A stretch of 64,000 nucleotides of DNA. Origin: Aureococcus anophagefferens (taxonomy: Eukaryota > Sar > Pelagophyceae > Pelagomonadales > Pelagomonadaceae). The position numbers were made by a program, and so were the translations under genes. Below the pieces are notes generated by a model. The model saw only the letters and a program-made list of their open reading frames with translations. It was not told where the DNA came from and made no database searches. The stretch lies in assembly GCF_000186865.1 (NCBI RefSeq), contig NW_008705562.1, positions 2,445,837 to 2,509,836 on the forward strand. The letters are read 5' to 3'. Positions 10,175 to 18,864 of this stretch are shown piece after piece (the stretch's first letter is position 1; each line of letters opens with the position of its first letter).

Positions 10175-11355
10175 CTTCGGAGGGGGGCGGGGGGCGGAAA
10201 GGAGGCGGCTCCCGAACCGCGGTGGAGTCGTTCGACCAGGAGGGGTACTCGGCGGTGCAAACGGTGCGGGCCCGTCCCGAATTACGGGAGAGATACGAGA
10301 CGAGACGCGCGGCTGTGTTTTCTATGGCCGACCGCGACGCAAAAGCGCGCCTCTCCAGCTGCTTGCGGTAAACGTGAGACGTGCTGTTCACTATATCTTG
10401 GGCCCGGGTGGCTCCGGACGATCTCTTTTCCAATCTTATCAACAAAAATAACTCCCGCCTTCTGCAGGGAGACCGGCGGTTTCGTGACGCACGTGCGTGA
10501 TGTGACTGCTGGGAGCTGTGTCGCACGAGCGTCGCTCCGGTCTTGCGCCGCTCCGGTGGTGGCGATGCTGGGTCCATGGGAGGTCCACCCATGGGCTGCC
10601 GCGACCTTTTGCTTTGGCAGGCAGCCTCCCAAAAAAAATGTGCGTTGTTGTGCGGTGTGTGTTGTTGTACGAGAGTAACTTTCTTCGCGTAAGAGAGCTT
10701 CTTTTTTCCCGCAGCGTTCAAGGGCTTGCCAAAGGTCGTTGGGTGCCATGATTTTGAGAGCGCGCGGCTTCGACGTCCGTCCGCCGGCGGGTCCGGAGCG
10801 CGCGGCGGCGGCGGCGGCTCCGGACCGCGCGAGCAGCGGCGTTTCTCGAGAGCGCGCGCGTACGGACGAGATTTTTTGTCCTTGGGGAACGTCTCTGCCG
10901 CTTCGGGTTCTCCCGACGCGCCGCGAAACGATCGCCGCCGGTGCGCGCGTCCGCGCGGGACGTCGTGGGGCTGGGTCTAGGGCCCGCGTTTGTGCAAGCA
11001 GCCCGATGTGGGGTGCGCTGCCTAGCGCGCGTAAGGCTGCCCGACTCAACTGTGCGCCTCGTTCGAGCGCGCAGCGGCTCCCGGCGGCTCGCCGCGCGAG
11101 CGAAGGCAGGTCGCGGGCGACGGTAGGGGCAAGCTACGCACGAGCGAGGCGGCGTACCGCCGCGGACGGATCCCGCGGCGCTCGGCGCCCAGCGCTGGCA
11201 CATGGCTTTTTTGGACGGCGTCGCGCGCGCGCGCCGGCTAGAACAGGCCGACTTCAACTTGCCCAATCAGCTCGCGAGTTCGTCGTCAGCGCGAAGCGGC
11301 GACGATAGGCGGATCGTTAGCCGTCGCGGCACCGACGCGAGCGTAACACGAAACG
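10175..11355. other. Long intergenic region, no supported gene
   Basis: About 1.2 kb between the divergent CCT regulator and adenylate kinase genes. Open frames exist on both strands but have random third positions and no recognisable domains. Local AT-richer stretches at about 10385-10460 and 10610-10710 could be promoter or 5' untranslated sequence of the CCT gene. I see no RNA gene. Confidence 0.5.
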
Positions 11356-12144
11356 ATGCAGTGGGCCGTCCGCGTGTTGCTCTTCGTCGTCGCGGCCGCC
11401 GCCCTCGGGCGGAGCCCCCAGAAGCTGCGCCCCGGCCAGGCGCGCCGCGAGGCGGCGACGCTGGACGCGGAGACGGACGCGCGGAGCGTCGTGATCCTCT
11501 TCGGCCCGCCGGGCTCGGGCAAGGGCACGCACGCGCCGAAGCTCGTGGAGAAGCTCGGCGCGCCGCAGCTGTCCACGGGCGACATGCTCCGCGCGGCCGT
11601 CGCCGCGGGCACCGAGGTCGGCAGGCAGGCCAAGGACGTCATGGCGTCCGGCGGCCTCGTGAGCGACGAGATCGTCGTGGGCATCATCAAGGACCGCATC
11701 GCCGAGGACGACTGCAAGAGCGGCTTCATCCTCGACGGCTTCCCGCGGACGGTAGAGCAGGCGAAGATGCTCGACGACTGCCTGGGCGCGACGAAAGAGT
11801 GCGTCAACGCCGTCATCGCCCTCGAGGTGCCCGACGAGATCCTCACGGAGCGCATCTGCGGCCGCTGGGTCCACAAGGCCTCCGGCCGCTCCTACCACGC
11901 GACCTTCGCGCCGCCGAAGAGCCTCGACGGCCGGAAACCGACCGAGGAGACGATGCTCGACGACGAGACGGGCGAGCCCCTCATGCAGCGCGCCGACGAC
12001 ACGGAGGACGCGCTCAAGGCGCGCCTCGCGGGCTACCACGACCAGACCGTGCCCATCCTCGACCACTACTCGACCGTCGTCTCCAAGGTCGACGCGAACC
12101 AGGGCCTCGACGAGGTCTGGACCGACATCGAGAAGGCCATCTGA
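11356..12144 (+). CDS. Adenylate kinase, with N-terminal targeting segment
   Basis: A 262-residue long-type adenylate kinase. The P-loop is [13 protein letters not shown] at about residue 49, followed by [11 protein letters not shown] (AMP binding), [14 protein letters not shown] (AMP contact Arg), RICGRW at the start of the LID and [19 protein letters not shown] at its end. The LID has no zinc Cys set. Residues 1-18 are hydrophobic ([12 protein letters not shown]), so the protein is likely sent to the ER and possibly onward to the plastid. The enzyme interconverts ATP plus AMP with two ADP. The start is the first ATG and all third positions afterwards are GC-rich. Confidence 0.92.
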   Translation: MQWAVRVLLFVVAAAALGRSPQKLRPGQARREAATLDAETDARSVVILFGPPGSGKGTHAPKLVEKLGAPQLSTGDMLRAAVAAGTEVGRQAKDVMASGGLVSDEIVVGIIKDRIAEDDCKSGFILDGFPRTVEQAKMLDDCLGATKECVNAVIALEVPDEILTERICGRWVHKASGRSYHATFAPPKSLDGRKPTEETMLDDETGEPLMQRADDTEDALKARLAGYHDQTVPILDHYSTVVSKVDANQGLDEVWTDIEKAI

Positions 12145-12354
12145 GCGTGTGTGTGTCGTTCCCCGCCGCCGCCGCGCCCGCGCCCGGCGCGCGCCCCCAG
12201 ACGAAGTCTCGGGCGGGCGCGCGCCGCGCGACGGGCCGCCCCGGCGCGCGCGGAACCCGCGTGTAACTCGCGGACCTAGGAGGAACAGCAGTGGGTTTTT
12301 TTAGAAAGGTGGCGCGTCCGGGCCGCCTCGGGCCCGGCGTCGCCGCGGGGCCGG

Positions 12355-12891
12355 CTACCGGCCCGTCGAGAGGCCGCCGTCGATGCGCTTCGTCAGCGGC
12401 ACCGCCTTCGGCTTCGACAGCGTCGGCTTCTTCGCTGGCCTCGCGCCGCTGGGCTTGCCGCCGTTCCCCCGGCCCTTGCCCTTGGCCCCCTTGCCCCGGC
12501 CGCCGCCCTTGCCCTTGGCCCCGCCGCGGCCGCCGCCGCGCTTGCCGTCCTTCTTCGCCTTCGCCGCCGCGGGCGCCGGCGCGGCGGCGGGCAGCGCTTT
12601 CCGTTCCGCGGCGGCGAACTCCATGGCCTCGGCCTCGGACTTGCCCTCGAAGCGCGTGCCCTTGGTCGCCTTGTCGAACGCCGCGCGCTGCACGTCCGTC
12701 AGCGCCTCGCCGCGCTCGAGCTTCTTCGACAGGTAGGCCACGAGGGCCTCGTCCTTGTTCGACGTGATCTTGCCCCCGGGCCAGGCGATGCGCCGCCGCT
12801 TCACGGGCTCCGCCGGCACCTCGTCCCAGGGCTCGCGGCCGTCCTCTCGCTTATCTTTGATGTGGCCGAGCGACACCGTGGTCGTGGCCAT
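12355..12891 (-). CDS. RGG-rich, lysine-rich protein of unknown function
   Basis: A 178-residue basic protein. Residues about 20-75 form a compact segment (RRRIAWPGGKITSNKDEALVAYL, ERGEALTDVQRAAFDKA) that I do not recognise; the rest is a low-complexity Lys/Gly/Arg tract with GGGRGG and KGKGGGRGKG repeats followed by Pro/Lys-rich sequence. RGG tracts usually bind RNA or ribosomes, so a nucleolar or RNA-associated role is plausible but unproven. The ATG at 12891 follows a T-rich stretch. The third positions are consistently GC, which supports real coding. Confidence 0.6.
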   Translation of the reverse strand: MATTTVSLGHIKDKREDGREPWDEVPAEPVKRRRIAWPGGKITSNKDEALVAYLSKKLERGEALTDVQRAAFDKATKGTRFEGKSEAEAMEFAAAERKALPAAAPAPAAAKAKKDGKRGGGRGGAKGKGGGRGKGAKGKGRGNGGKPSGARPAKKPTLSKPKAVPLTKRIDGGLSTGR

Positions 12892-13132
12892 ATTTTTTTT
12901 CGGCTGTGTTTTCCGAGGCGGCGGCGACGGCGACGGTCGCGGCGTCCAGCGTCGGAGCTTTGCGTTCGCGTTCGCGTCGCGGCGCGCGGCCGCTCACGGC
13001 CTCGCGCTGCTCTCGGACTTTTGATCGCGTGATCATCACAATTGCCCCAACCTCGTCGAGGCTACGTCGCAGTTCATAGGGCCCCGTCACTCGCTCATCG
13101 GAAAAGCACACGCACACACTCGCGATTCAATC

Positions 13133-14411
13133 ATGGCCCAGGCGAGTCGCCGCGTCCGCCGCGCCGCCGCCGCCCTCCCGCGCGTCCCCGCCACCCGCGG
13201 CACCGCGCGCGCGCAAATGCCCGCGCGCGCGGCGAGATTCGGGCGGCATCGCCGAAAGGCATGGAAGCCGCCAACCAGCTTGTTGCGCGCGCCGCGACCC
13301 GGGCGCGCGCGGCCGCACGCCTCGCCCGCCCCACCCCCGCCGGAACCCGCCGCACCACCCACCCGCACCGCCGCTCACGCCGAAACACCATAGGGAGACT
13401 ACCGCGTCGCCGACATCTCGCTCGCCGACTTCGGTCGCCGGGAGATCGAGCTCGCCGAGTATGAGATGCCCGGCCTCATGAAGACGGTCGAGGAGTACGG
13501 CGCGGCGCAGCCCCTCAAGGGCGCGCGCATCGCCGGCTCGCTCCACATGACGATCCAGACGGCCGTGCTCATCGAGACGCTCAAGAAGCTCGGCGGCGAC
13601 ATCCGCTGGTGCTCGTGCAACATCTTCTCGACGCAGGACCACGCCGCGGCGGCCATCGCCCGCGACGAGTCCGCCGCCGTCTTCGCCTGGAAGGGCGAGA
13701 CCCTCGAGGAGTACTGGGAGTGCACGATGAACGCGATCACGTGGACGTCGCCGGACGCCAAGGGCGACGGCCCGGACCTCATCGTCGACGACGGCGGCGA
13801 CATGACGCTCCTCGTCCACGAGGGCTTCAAGGCGGAGAACGCCTACGCCAAGGACGGCACGCTCCCCGACCCGTCGTCCACGGACAACGCGGAGTTCAAG
13901 ATCGTGCTCACGATCATCAAGCGCACGCTCCCGACGCAGCCCGACAAGTGGCACAAGGTCGCCGCGCGCATGAAGGGCGTCTCCGAGGAGACGACGACGG
14001 GCGTCCACCGCCTCTACACCATGTCCAAGGACGGCGAGCTCCTCTTCCCGGCCATCAACGTCAACGACTCGGTCACCAAGTCCAAGTTCGACAACCTCTA
14101 CGGCTGCAAGCACTCCGTCATCGACGGCATCTGCCGCGCGACGGACGTCATGATGGCGGGCAAGCGCGCCGTCATCTGCGGCTACGGCGACGTCGGCAAG
14201 GGCTGCGCCTTCGCGATGAAGGCCGCGGGCTGCATCACGACGGTCACGGAGTGCGACCCCATCTGCGCGCTCCAGGCGTCCATGGAGGGCTTCGCGGTCA
14301 AGACCCTCGAGTCCCAGCTCGAGAGCCTCGACATCATCATCACGACGACGGGCAACAAGGGCATCATCATGACCAAGCACATGGAGAAGATGCGCGACAA
14401 CGCGATCGTCG

Positions 14412-14442
<31 letters not shown>

Positions 14443-14827
14443 CATGGACGGCCTCATGAAGGTGACGACGCGCGTCAACATCAAGCCCCAGGTCGACAAG
14501 TTCCTCTTCAAGAACGGCAAGGGCCCCATCCTCCTCGCCGAGGGCCGCCTCCTCAACCTCGGCTGCGCGACCGGCCACCCGTCGTTCGTCATGTCCAACT
14601 CCTTCACGAACCAGACGCTCGCCCAGCTCGAGCTCTGGAAGGAGAAGGACACGGGCAAGTACGAGATCGGCAAGGTCTACACGCTGCCCAAGATCCTCGA
14701 CGAGAAGGTCGCCGCGCTCCACCTCTCGTCGCTCGGCGTCGACCTCACGATCCTCTCCGACGAGCAGGCCGACTACATCGGCGTGCCCAAGAAGGGCCCC
14801 TTCAAGCCCGACACGTACCGCTACTAG
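13133..14827 (+). CDS. AHCY: S-adenosylhomocysteinase (one GC-AG intron)
   Basis: The main frame lacks the family's N-terminus, which is found after splicing: exon 1 is ATGGCCCAG (13133-13141), the intron 13142-13393 begins GCGAGT and ends CATAG, and exon 2 opens GGA GAC TAC. The joined start [20 protein letters not shown] is the canonical SAHH N-terminus, so the protein is 480 residues, the plant/alga length. Substrate and NAD motifs are present: [28 protein letters not shown], and [21 protein letters not shown]. The C-terminus ends FKPDTYRY, the NAD-binding Lys-Tyr tail of the partner subunit. The enzyme splits S-adenosylhomocysteine into adenosine and homocysteine, relieving inhibition of methyltransferases. 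Confidence 0.95.
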
Positions 14828-15195
14828 GCGGCTTCCAGCGCGTCCGCACCTCGCCCGCCACATCCTGTCGCGACGCTCCGGGCCCCGGCGCTCCACGCGC
14901 GCCGCGCCCAGGGCACCCGCGCCGCCGCCTCCGGCGACGCCGCGCGTGCCCGGGGTCTAAACCCGCACTTTCGTGAGTTCCGAGTCTCCCGGCGACGGCG
15001 CGCAGGCCTTGACAACGCGTCGTGCGGGAGCTCATCAAGGCTTCATCATCGACGTCAAATCACATCTCCGCAATGCACTCGATATTGCACTCCGTCATTT
15101 TGCGACGAGCGAGAGCTGCTTGCCGCTGTCCGCCTGCAAAACCAGCACCGCCCAAGCGCGAGTGCGAAGGCGACGCATCGCAGGGCTAAAAGCCG
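14828..15195. other. Intergenic, no supported gene
   Basis: About 370 bp between SAHH and the ALKBH gene in the same orientation. It contains the SAHH 3' end and an AT-richer stretch at 15040-15120 that may be the next promoter. No motif or coding bias is seen. Confidence 0.5.
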
Positions 15196-17064
15196 ATGGC
15201 GCCGCAGGGCTTGGCCGCCAAGGCCCTGGCGACGCAGGGCGCGCCGCTGAAAGACAAGGCGCCGCCGGCCGCGGAGGCGCCGGCGCCCAGGGACGCGCCG
15301 CGCGGCTCGCCGCCGCCCAAGGACAAGGAGAACGACACGCGGAACCTGAGCCCCGCGGCGCGCGCCTGGTCGCCGCCGGCGCCCGCGGCGCCGCCGCCGG
15401 AGAAGCCGCGCGAGCTCGACGCGGCGGCGCTCGCCGCGCTGCGGCACCTGCCCGACCACGAGGCGGCGCAGGTCGTCGCGGAGCTCCAGCGCAAGGGCGA
15501 CGCGATCCGGAACCCGAGCGCCTGGGTCACCAAGACCTGCCAGGGCGTCCAGAGCATCGCCCGCGCGACCGCGTACTACCCGCCGGGGACGGTCTTCTAC
15601 CCCGTCGCGGCGCCGCCGCCGGGCCCGCCGCCGCGGGGCGCGTCGTCGCCCGCGTCGCCGACGCTGCGGCCGACGGCGACGGCCTGGGCGCCCAAGGCCG
15701 CGGACCCGGCCTTCGTCGCGGCCTTCCTCGAGCGCGCGGGCTGCGCGCGCCTCCTGCCGCACTTCGTCGCGAACGAGATCGACGGCGAGGACGCCGTCGC
15801 GGGCCTCGAGGCGGGCGACCTGCCGGACCTGGGCCTGCCGCCGGGCCTCGTCGACGAGGACGGCTACGAGCGCCTCCTCGAGGCCGTCGCGGACCTCCGG
15901 CGGCGCCGCGCGGCGCCCGCGCCCGCGCCCGCGCCGGCGTCGCGGGTCGTCACGCCGGAGGGCGGCACGCCCGAGAAGCCGGAGCCGGACGCGCCCGCGC
16001 CGCCCGCGTGGCCCGCGGCGGCCGCCGCGGCGGCCGCGGGGCCCGCGCCCGCGCCGTCCGACGCGCCCGCGCCCGCGGCCGCCAAGGCGCCGCCGGCCTG
16101 GCCCGCGGCGCGCGCGCCGCGCGCGGCGCCGGCCGCGGCGACGGCCGCCGCGCCGGCGCCCGCGCNNNNNNNNNNNNNNNNNNNNNNNNNNNNNNNNNNN
16201 NNNNNNNNNNNNNNNAAGAAGCCCTTCAGCTGGGCGGCCGTCGCCGCGGGCGGCGCCAAACCCGGCGGCGGCCCCGCGTGGGCCGCGCCGGCGCCCCGCA
16301 AGCCCGCGCCGGCGAGGAGCTACGAGACGCTGACGCTCATGGTCGACGGCAAGAACATCCTCGACGGCGCGCGGCTCTACCGCGACGTCATCGACGAGGC
16401 GCTCGAGCGGAAGTTGGTGGCGCGCGTCGACGACATGCTCGCGCGGTCCGAGGCCGGCGCCCTGGGCGGGCGGCCCTTCCAGGGCATCAAGGGCCGGTCC
16501 ATCAACCGGTCGCCCGGCGCGACGCGGACGGACGTGCAGTCCGGCGGCAAGTACGACGACTACAAGAAGCAGCGCATCGTCGCCGCGGGCGACGACGTCT
16601 CCGGGCGGCCCTTCGAGCCCGAGCCCATGCCCGCGGAGGCCCGGGAGCTCCACGACGCGCTCGTCGCGCGCGGCGTCGTGCCCGCGGAGCCCGGCCCGGA
16701 GATCTTCCTCGCGAACAACTACGAGGCGGGCCAGTACACGCTGAACCACATCGACGCGGCCTACATCGAGCGGCCGCTCGTCGTGACGACGCTGCTGTCG
16801 TCCGGCGACATGGTCTTCGGCAAGTACCTGAAGCGCGTCGCGCCCGGCGCGGCGCAGTTCGGCGGCAAGCCGGGCTTCGAGTCGCTCACGGTGTCGCTGC
16901 CCCCGAGGAGCACGCTCGTGCTCCGCGGCGTGTCCGCGGACGAGTGCCAGCACGCGATCAACGCCGTCGCCGAGCGGCGCATCTCCATCCTCCTCCGGCG
17001 CGCGAAGCCCGGCGGCGCGCCGGCGGCCGCCGCGCCCCCCCGGCGGCCGCGGAGAGCCTCATAG
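15196..17064 (+). CDS. ALKBH5/9/10-type RNA demethylase with SAM domain (crossed by assembly gap)
   Basis: A 622-residue protein in one frame on both sides of a 50-N gap. Residues 70-115 form a helical segment (ALRHLPDHEAAQVVAELQRK, NPSAWVTKTCQ), about 170-235 a sterile-alpha-motif domain (AAFLERAGCARLLPHFVANE, then LPDLGLPPGLVDEDG), then an Ala/Pro-rich linker holding the gap. The C-terminal dioxygenase starts near EIFLANNYEAGQYTLNHIDA: Fe ligands are H and D in NHIDA and H in CQHAIN, and Arg residues in AERRISILLRR bind 2-oxoglutarate. LLSSGDMVFGKY and PRSTLVLRGVSADECQHAI follow the plant/algal ALKBH9/10 pattern, a family that removes m6A from mRNA. The fusion with a SAM domain is unusual. 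Its stop lies one base from that of the convergent gene. Confidence 0.8.
   Translation: MAPQGLAAKALATQGAPLKDKAPPAAEAPAPRDAPRGSPPPKDKENDTRNLSPAARAWSPPAPAAPPPEKPRELDAAALAALRHLPDHEAAQVVAELQRKGDAIRNPSAWVTKTCQGVQSIARATAYYPPGTVFYPVAAPPPGPPPRGASSPASPTLRPTATAWAPKAADPAFVAAFLERAGCARLLPHFVANEIDGEDAVAGLEAGDLPDLGLPPGLVDEDGYERLLEAVADLRRRRAAPAPAPAPASRVVTPEGGTPEKPEPDAPAPPAWPAAAAAAAAGPAPAPSDAPAPAAAKAPPAWPAARAPRAAPAAATAAAPAPAXXXXXXXXXXXXXXXXXKKPFSWAAVAAGGAKPGGGPAWAAPAPRKPAPARSYETLTLMVDGKNILDGARLYRDVIDEALERKLVARVDDMLARSEAGALGGRPFQGIKGRSINRSPGATRTDVQSGGKYDDYKKQRIVAAGDDVSGRPFEPEPMPAEARELHDALVARGVVPAEPGPEIFLANNYEAGQYTLNHIDAAYIERPLVVTTLLSSGDMVFGKYLKRVAPGAAQFGGKPGFESLTVSLPPRSTLVLRGVSADECQHAINAVAERRISILLRRAKPGGAPAAAAPPRRPRRAS
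16166..16215. other. Assembly gap of 50 N
   Basis: Fifty consecutive N inside the Ala/Pro-rich linker of the ALKBH gene. The coding frame is the same on both sides, but the gap length is probably arbitrary, so linker length and frame continuity are unverified. Confidence 0.98.
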
Positions 17065-17065
17065 C

Positions 17066-18652
17066 CTAGTACGGGTCCGGGTAGTAGCCGACGCCGCGGT
17101 CGCCCGCGCGGAAGACCGCGCCGGGCCGGCGGCCGCCGTACGCGGGCCGGGGCACGAAGAGGAACGCGCAGAACGCGGCGACCTCGACGGACGTGCCGGG
17201 CGGCATGCGGCGGCTCAGGTAGAGGCCCGCGGCCGCCTTGCGGTCGAGCCACACGGCCCTCCGCCGCGCGCGCTCCGCGGCATAGGAGCAGAGCGTCGTC
17301 GCCGTCGCGCCGTCGAAGAGCATGGCGCACGCCGCCGCCAAAGCCGGGTCCAGGGGCAGCCCGAGCGCCGCGGACGGCGCCGCGAGGCCCTCCAGCGGCG
17401 CGCGCCGCCGCGCCGCCGTCGCCGCCGCCGCGTCGGCGACGGCCGCCGCGAGCCCGTCGACGGCGCCCTCGAGGCGGTCCGCGACGCCCGCGACGTGAAC
17501 GCCGAGGCCGAGCGCGGCGACGGCACGGCCCCAGCGGGCCTGGTCCGCGTGGAGCGAGACGACGACGTGGCCGACGCCGCGCGCCGCGGCCGCGTGGACC
17601 GCGCCCGCGCCGCCGTGGGAGATCAAGACGTCGCAGCTCCGGAGCACGAGGTCGTGGTCGACGAAGTCGGCTCCCGGGCACCAGTCGCCGTCGTCGGGCC
17701 GCGGCCCGCCGTGGAAGAAGGCGCGGAAGCCCGCGCGCGCGACGGCGCGGCGCACGACGCGGAAGAACCGCGCCTCGTCGACGCCGAGCGACGCCAGGGG
17801 CACGGACCCGAAGCAGACGAGCGCGCGCCGCTCGCCGCCGCCGCTCTTGGGCTCGCCCCGGAGCAGCGCCGCGGGCACGCGCGCGTGGTCGAACCGCAAG
17901 TCCCGCGGCCGCCAGTACCCGCTAAACACGAGCGCCGACTCCTCGCCGCGCGCCGCGGCCCACTCCCAGCCCGCGGCGCGGCGCTTCGACGGCGCGGGCG
18001 CGCCGCCGCCGTAGACCGCGGCGCCGAGCGCCGGCGCGACGCCCCGGAGCCGCCGCGTCGCGCGGACCGCGGCGTCGACGTCGACGGCGCCCAGATGCGC
18101 GCGGCCCTCGCCGCCGCGCCAGACGCGCTTCGTGCGCCGCCAGGGCGCGTACCAGGGCGCCGCGAGCCCCGCGGCCCAGCCGGACCGCTCGTCGCCGGCC
18201 GGCTCGACGGTCGGCGCGCAGAGCACGGGCGCCGCGCGGACGGCCTCGGCGACGTGGAAGGCGTGGGCGCTGTGGGCGTTGAAGCCCAGGAAGCGGCAGC
18301 TCTGCGGCACGCCCCGCAGGAGCGACAGCGCGGCCTCGTGGACGAGCTCGAGCTCCGCGGCCGCCGCCGCCTCGCGCGCCGCCGCCGCGTCGCCGTCCGC
18401 GACCCCGCCGAAGACGCCCGTCGCCGGCGACAGCGCCGACACGCGCGCGAGGCTCGCGTCGTCGCCGAGGATCCGCGCGAGCTGTTCGTAGGTCTCGGCG
18501 CTCACGACGACGCGCACGCGCGCCAGCAGGCCGCAGAGCGCGTCGGCGAGGGCGACGAGGGGCAGGGCGTCGCCCAGCGAGCCCAGGGCGACGAGCAGCA
18601 CGCAGGACTCCTGGCCGCTCGGGAAGCCCTCCAGCTGGTCGATGGCGGCCAT
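17066..18652 (-). CDS. GT1-type UDP-glycosyltransferase (sterol glucosyltransferase-like)
   Basis: Starting at the ATG at 18652 gives 528 residues; the open frame upstream has only a GTG. The N-terminal Rossmann domain opens CVLLVALGSLGDALPLVALA, the usual glycine-rich acceptor-side loop. The C-terminal domain has RRALVCFGSVPLASLG and then VDHDLVLRSCDVLISHGGAGAVHAAAARGV, with the HGGAG donor-phosphate motif, and SLHADQARWGRAVAALGLG, where D-Q binds the sugar. This is the arrangement in sterol 3-beta-glucosyltransferases and related GT1 enzymes. No signal peptide is evident, so it is probably cytosolic or peripheral. The acceptor is not deducible. Convergent with the ALKBH gene with a one-base spacer. 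Confidence 0.8.
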   Translation of the reverse strand: MAAIDQLEGFPSGQESCVLLVALGSLGDALPLVALADALCGLLARVRVVVSAETYEQLARILGDDASLARVSALSPATGVFGGVADGDAAAAREAAAAAELELVHEAALSLLRGVPQSCRFLGFNAHSAHAFHVAEAVRAAPVLCAPTVEPAGDERSGWAAGLAAPWYAPWRRTKRVWRGGEGRAHLGAVDVDAAVRATRRLRGVAPALGAAVYGGGAPAPSKRRAAGWEWAAARGEESALVFSGYWRPRDLRFDHARVPAALLRGEPKSGGGERRALVCFGSVPLASLGVDEARFFRVVRRAVARAGFRAFFHGGPRPDDGDWCPGADFVDHDLVLRSCDVLISHGGAGAVHAAAARGVGHVVVSLHADQARWGRAVAALGLGVHVAGVADRLEGAVDGLAAAVADAAAATAARRRAPLEGLAAPSAALGLPLDPALAAACAMLFDGATATTLCSYAAERARRRAVWLDRKAAAGLYLSRRMPPGTSVEVAAFCAFLFVPRPAYGGRRPGAVFRAGDRGVGYYPDPY

Positions 18653-18864
18653 GCCACTCTTCCGACCAACTAGAGGCACATCGAAGAGACGTTCAGACCG
18701 GGCAGCCTCGTGGCTTCACTCACTTCACCATCACCGCGCGACTAGACGTTTGCCTCTCGAGCATGGCGCCTTGATCACCGTTTTTGAGCGCTTCCGCCCG
18801 AAAGCGGACGCGGCCGACGCCGGCGCGACGCGCGAGAAATCGCGAGGAACACACACCGAAACGA

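Noticed and set aside
10718..11308. Overlapping frames of 180-190 codons on both strands
   Set aside because: Third positions are random and no motif is seen; open frames are expected at this GC content.
17062..17068. Overlap of two convergent genes as a possible antisense regulation system
   Set aside because: The stops are one base apart, but tight convergent spacing is common in this compact genome.
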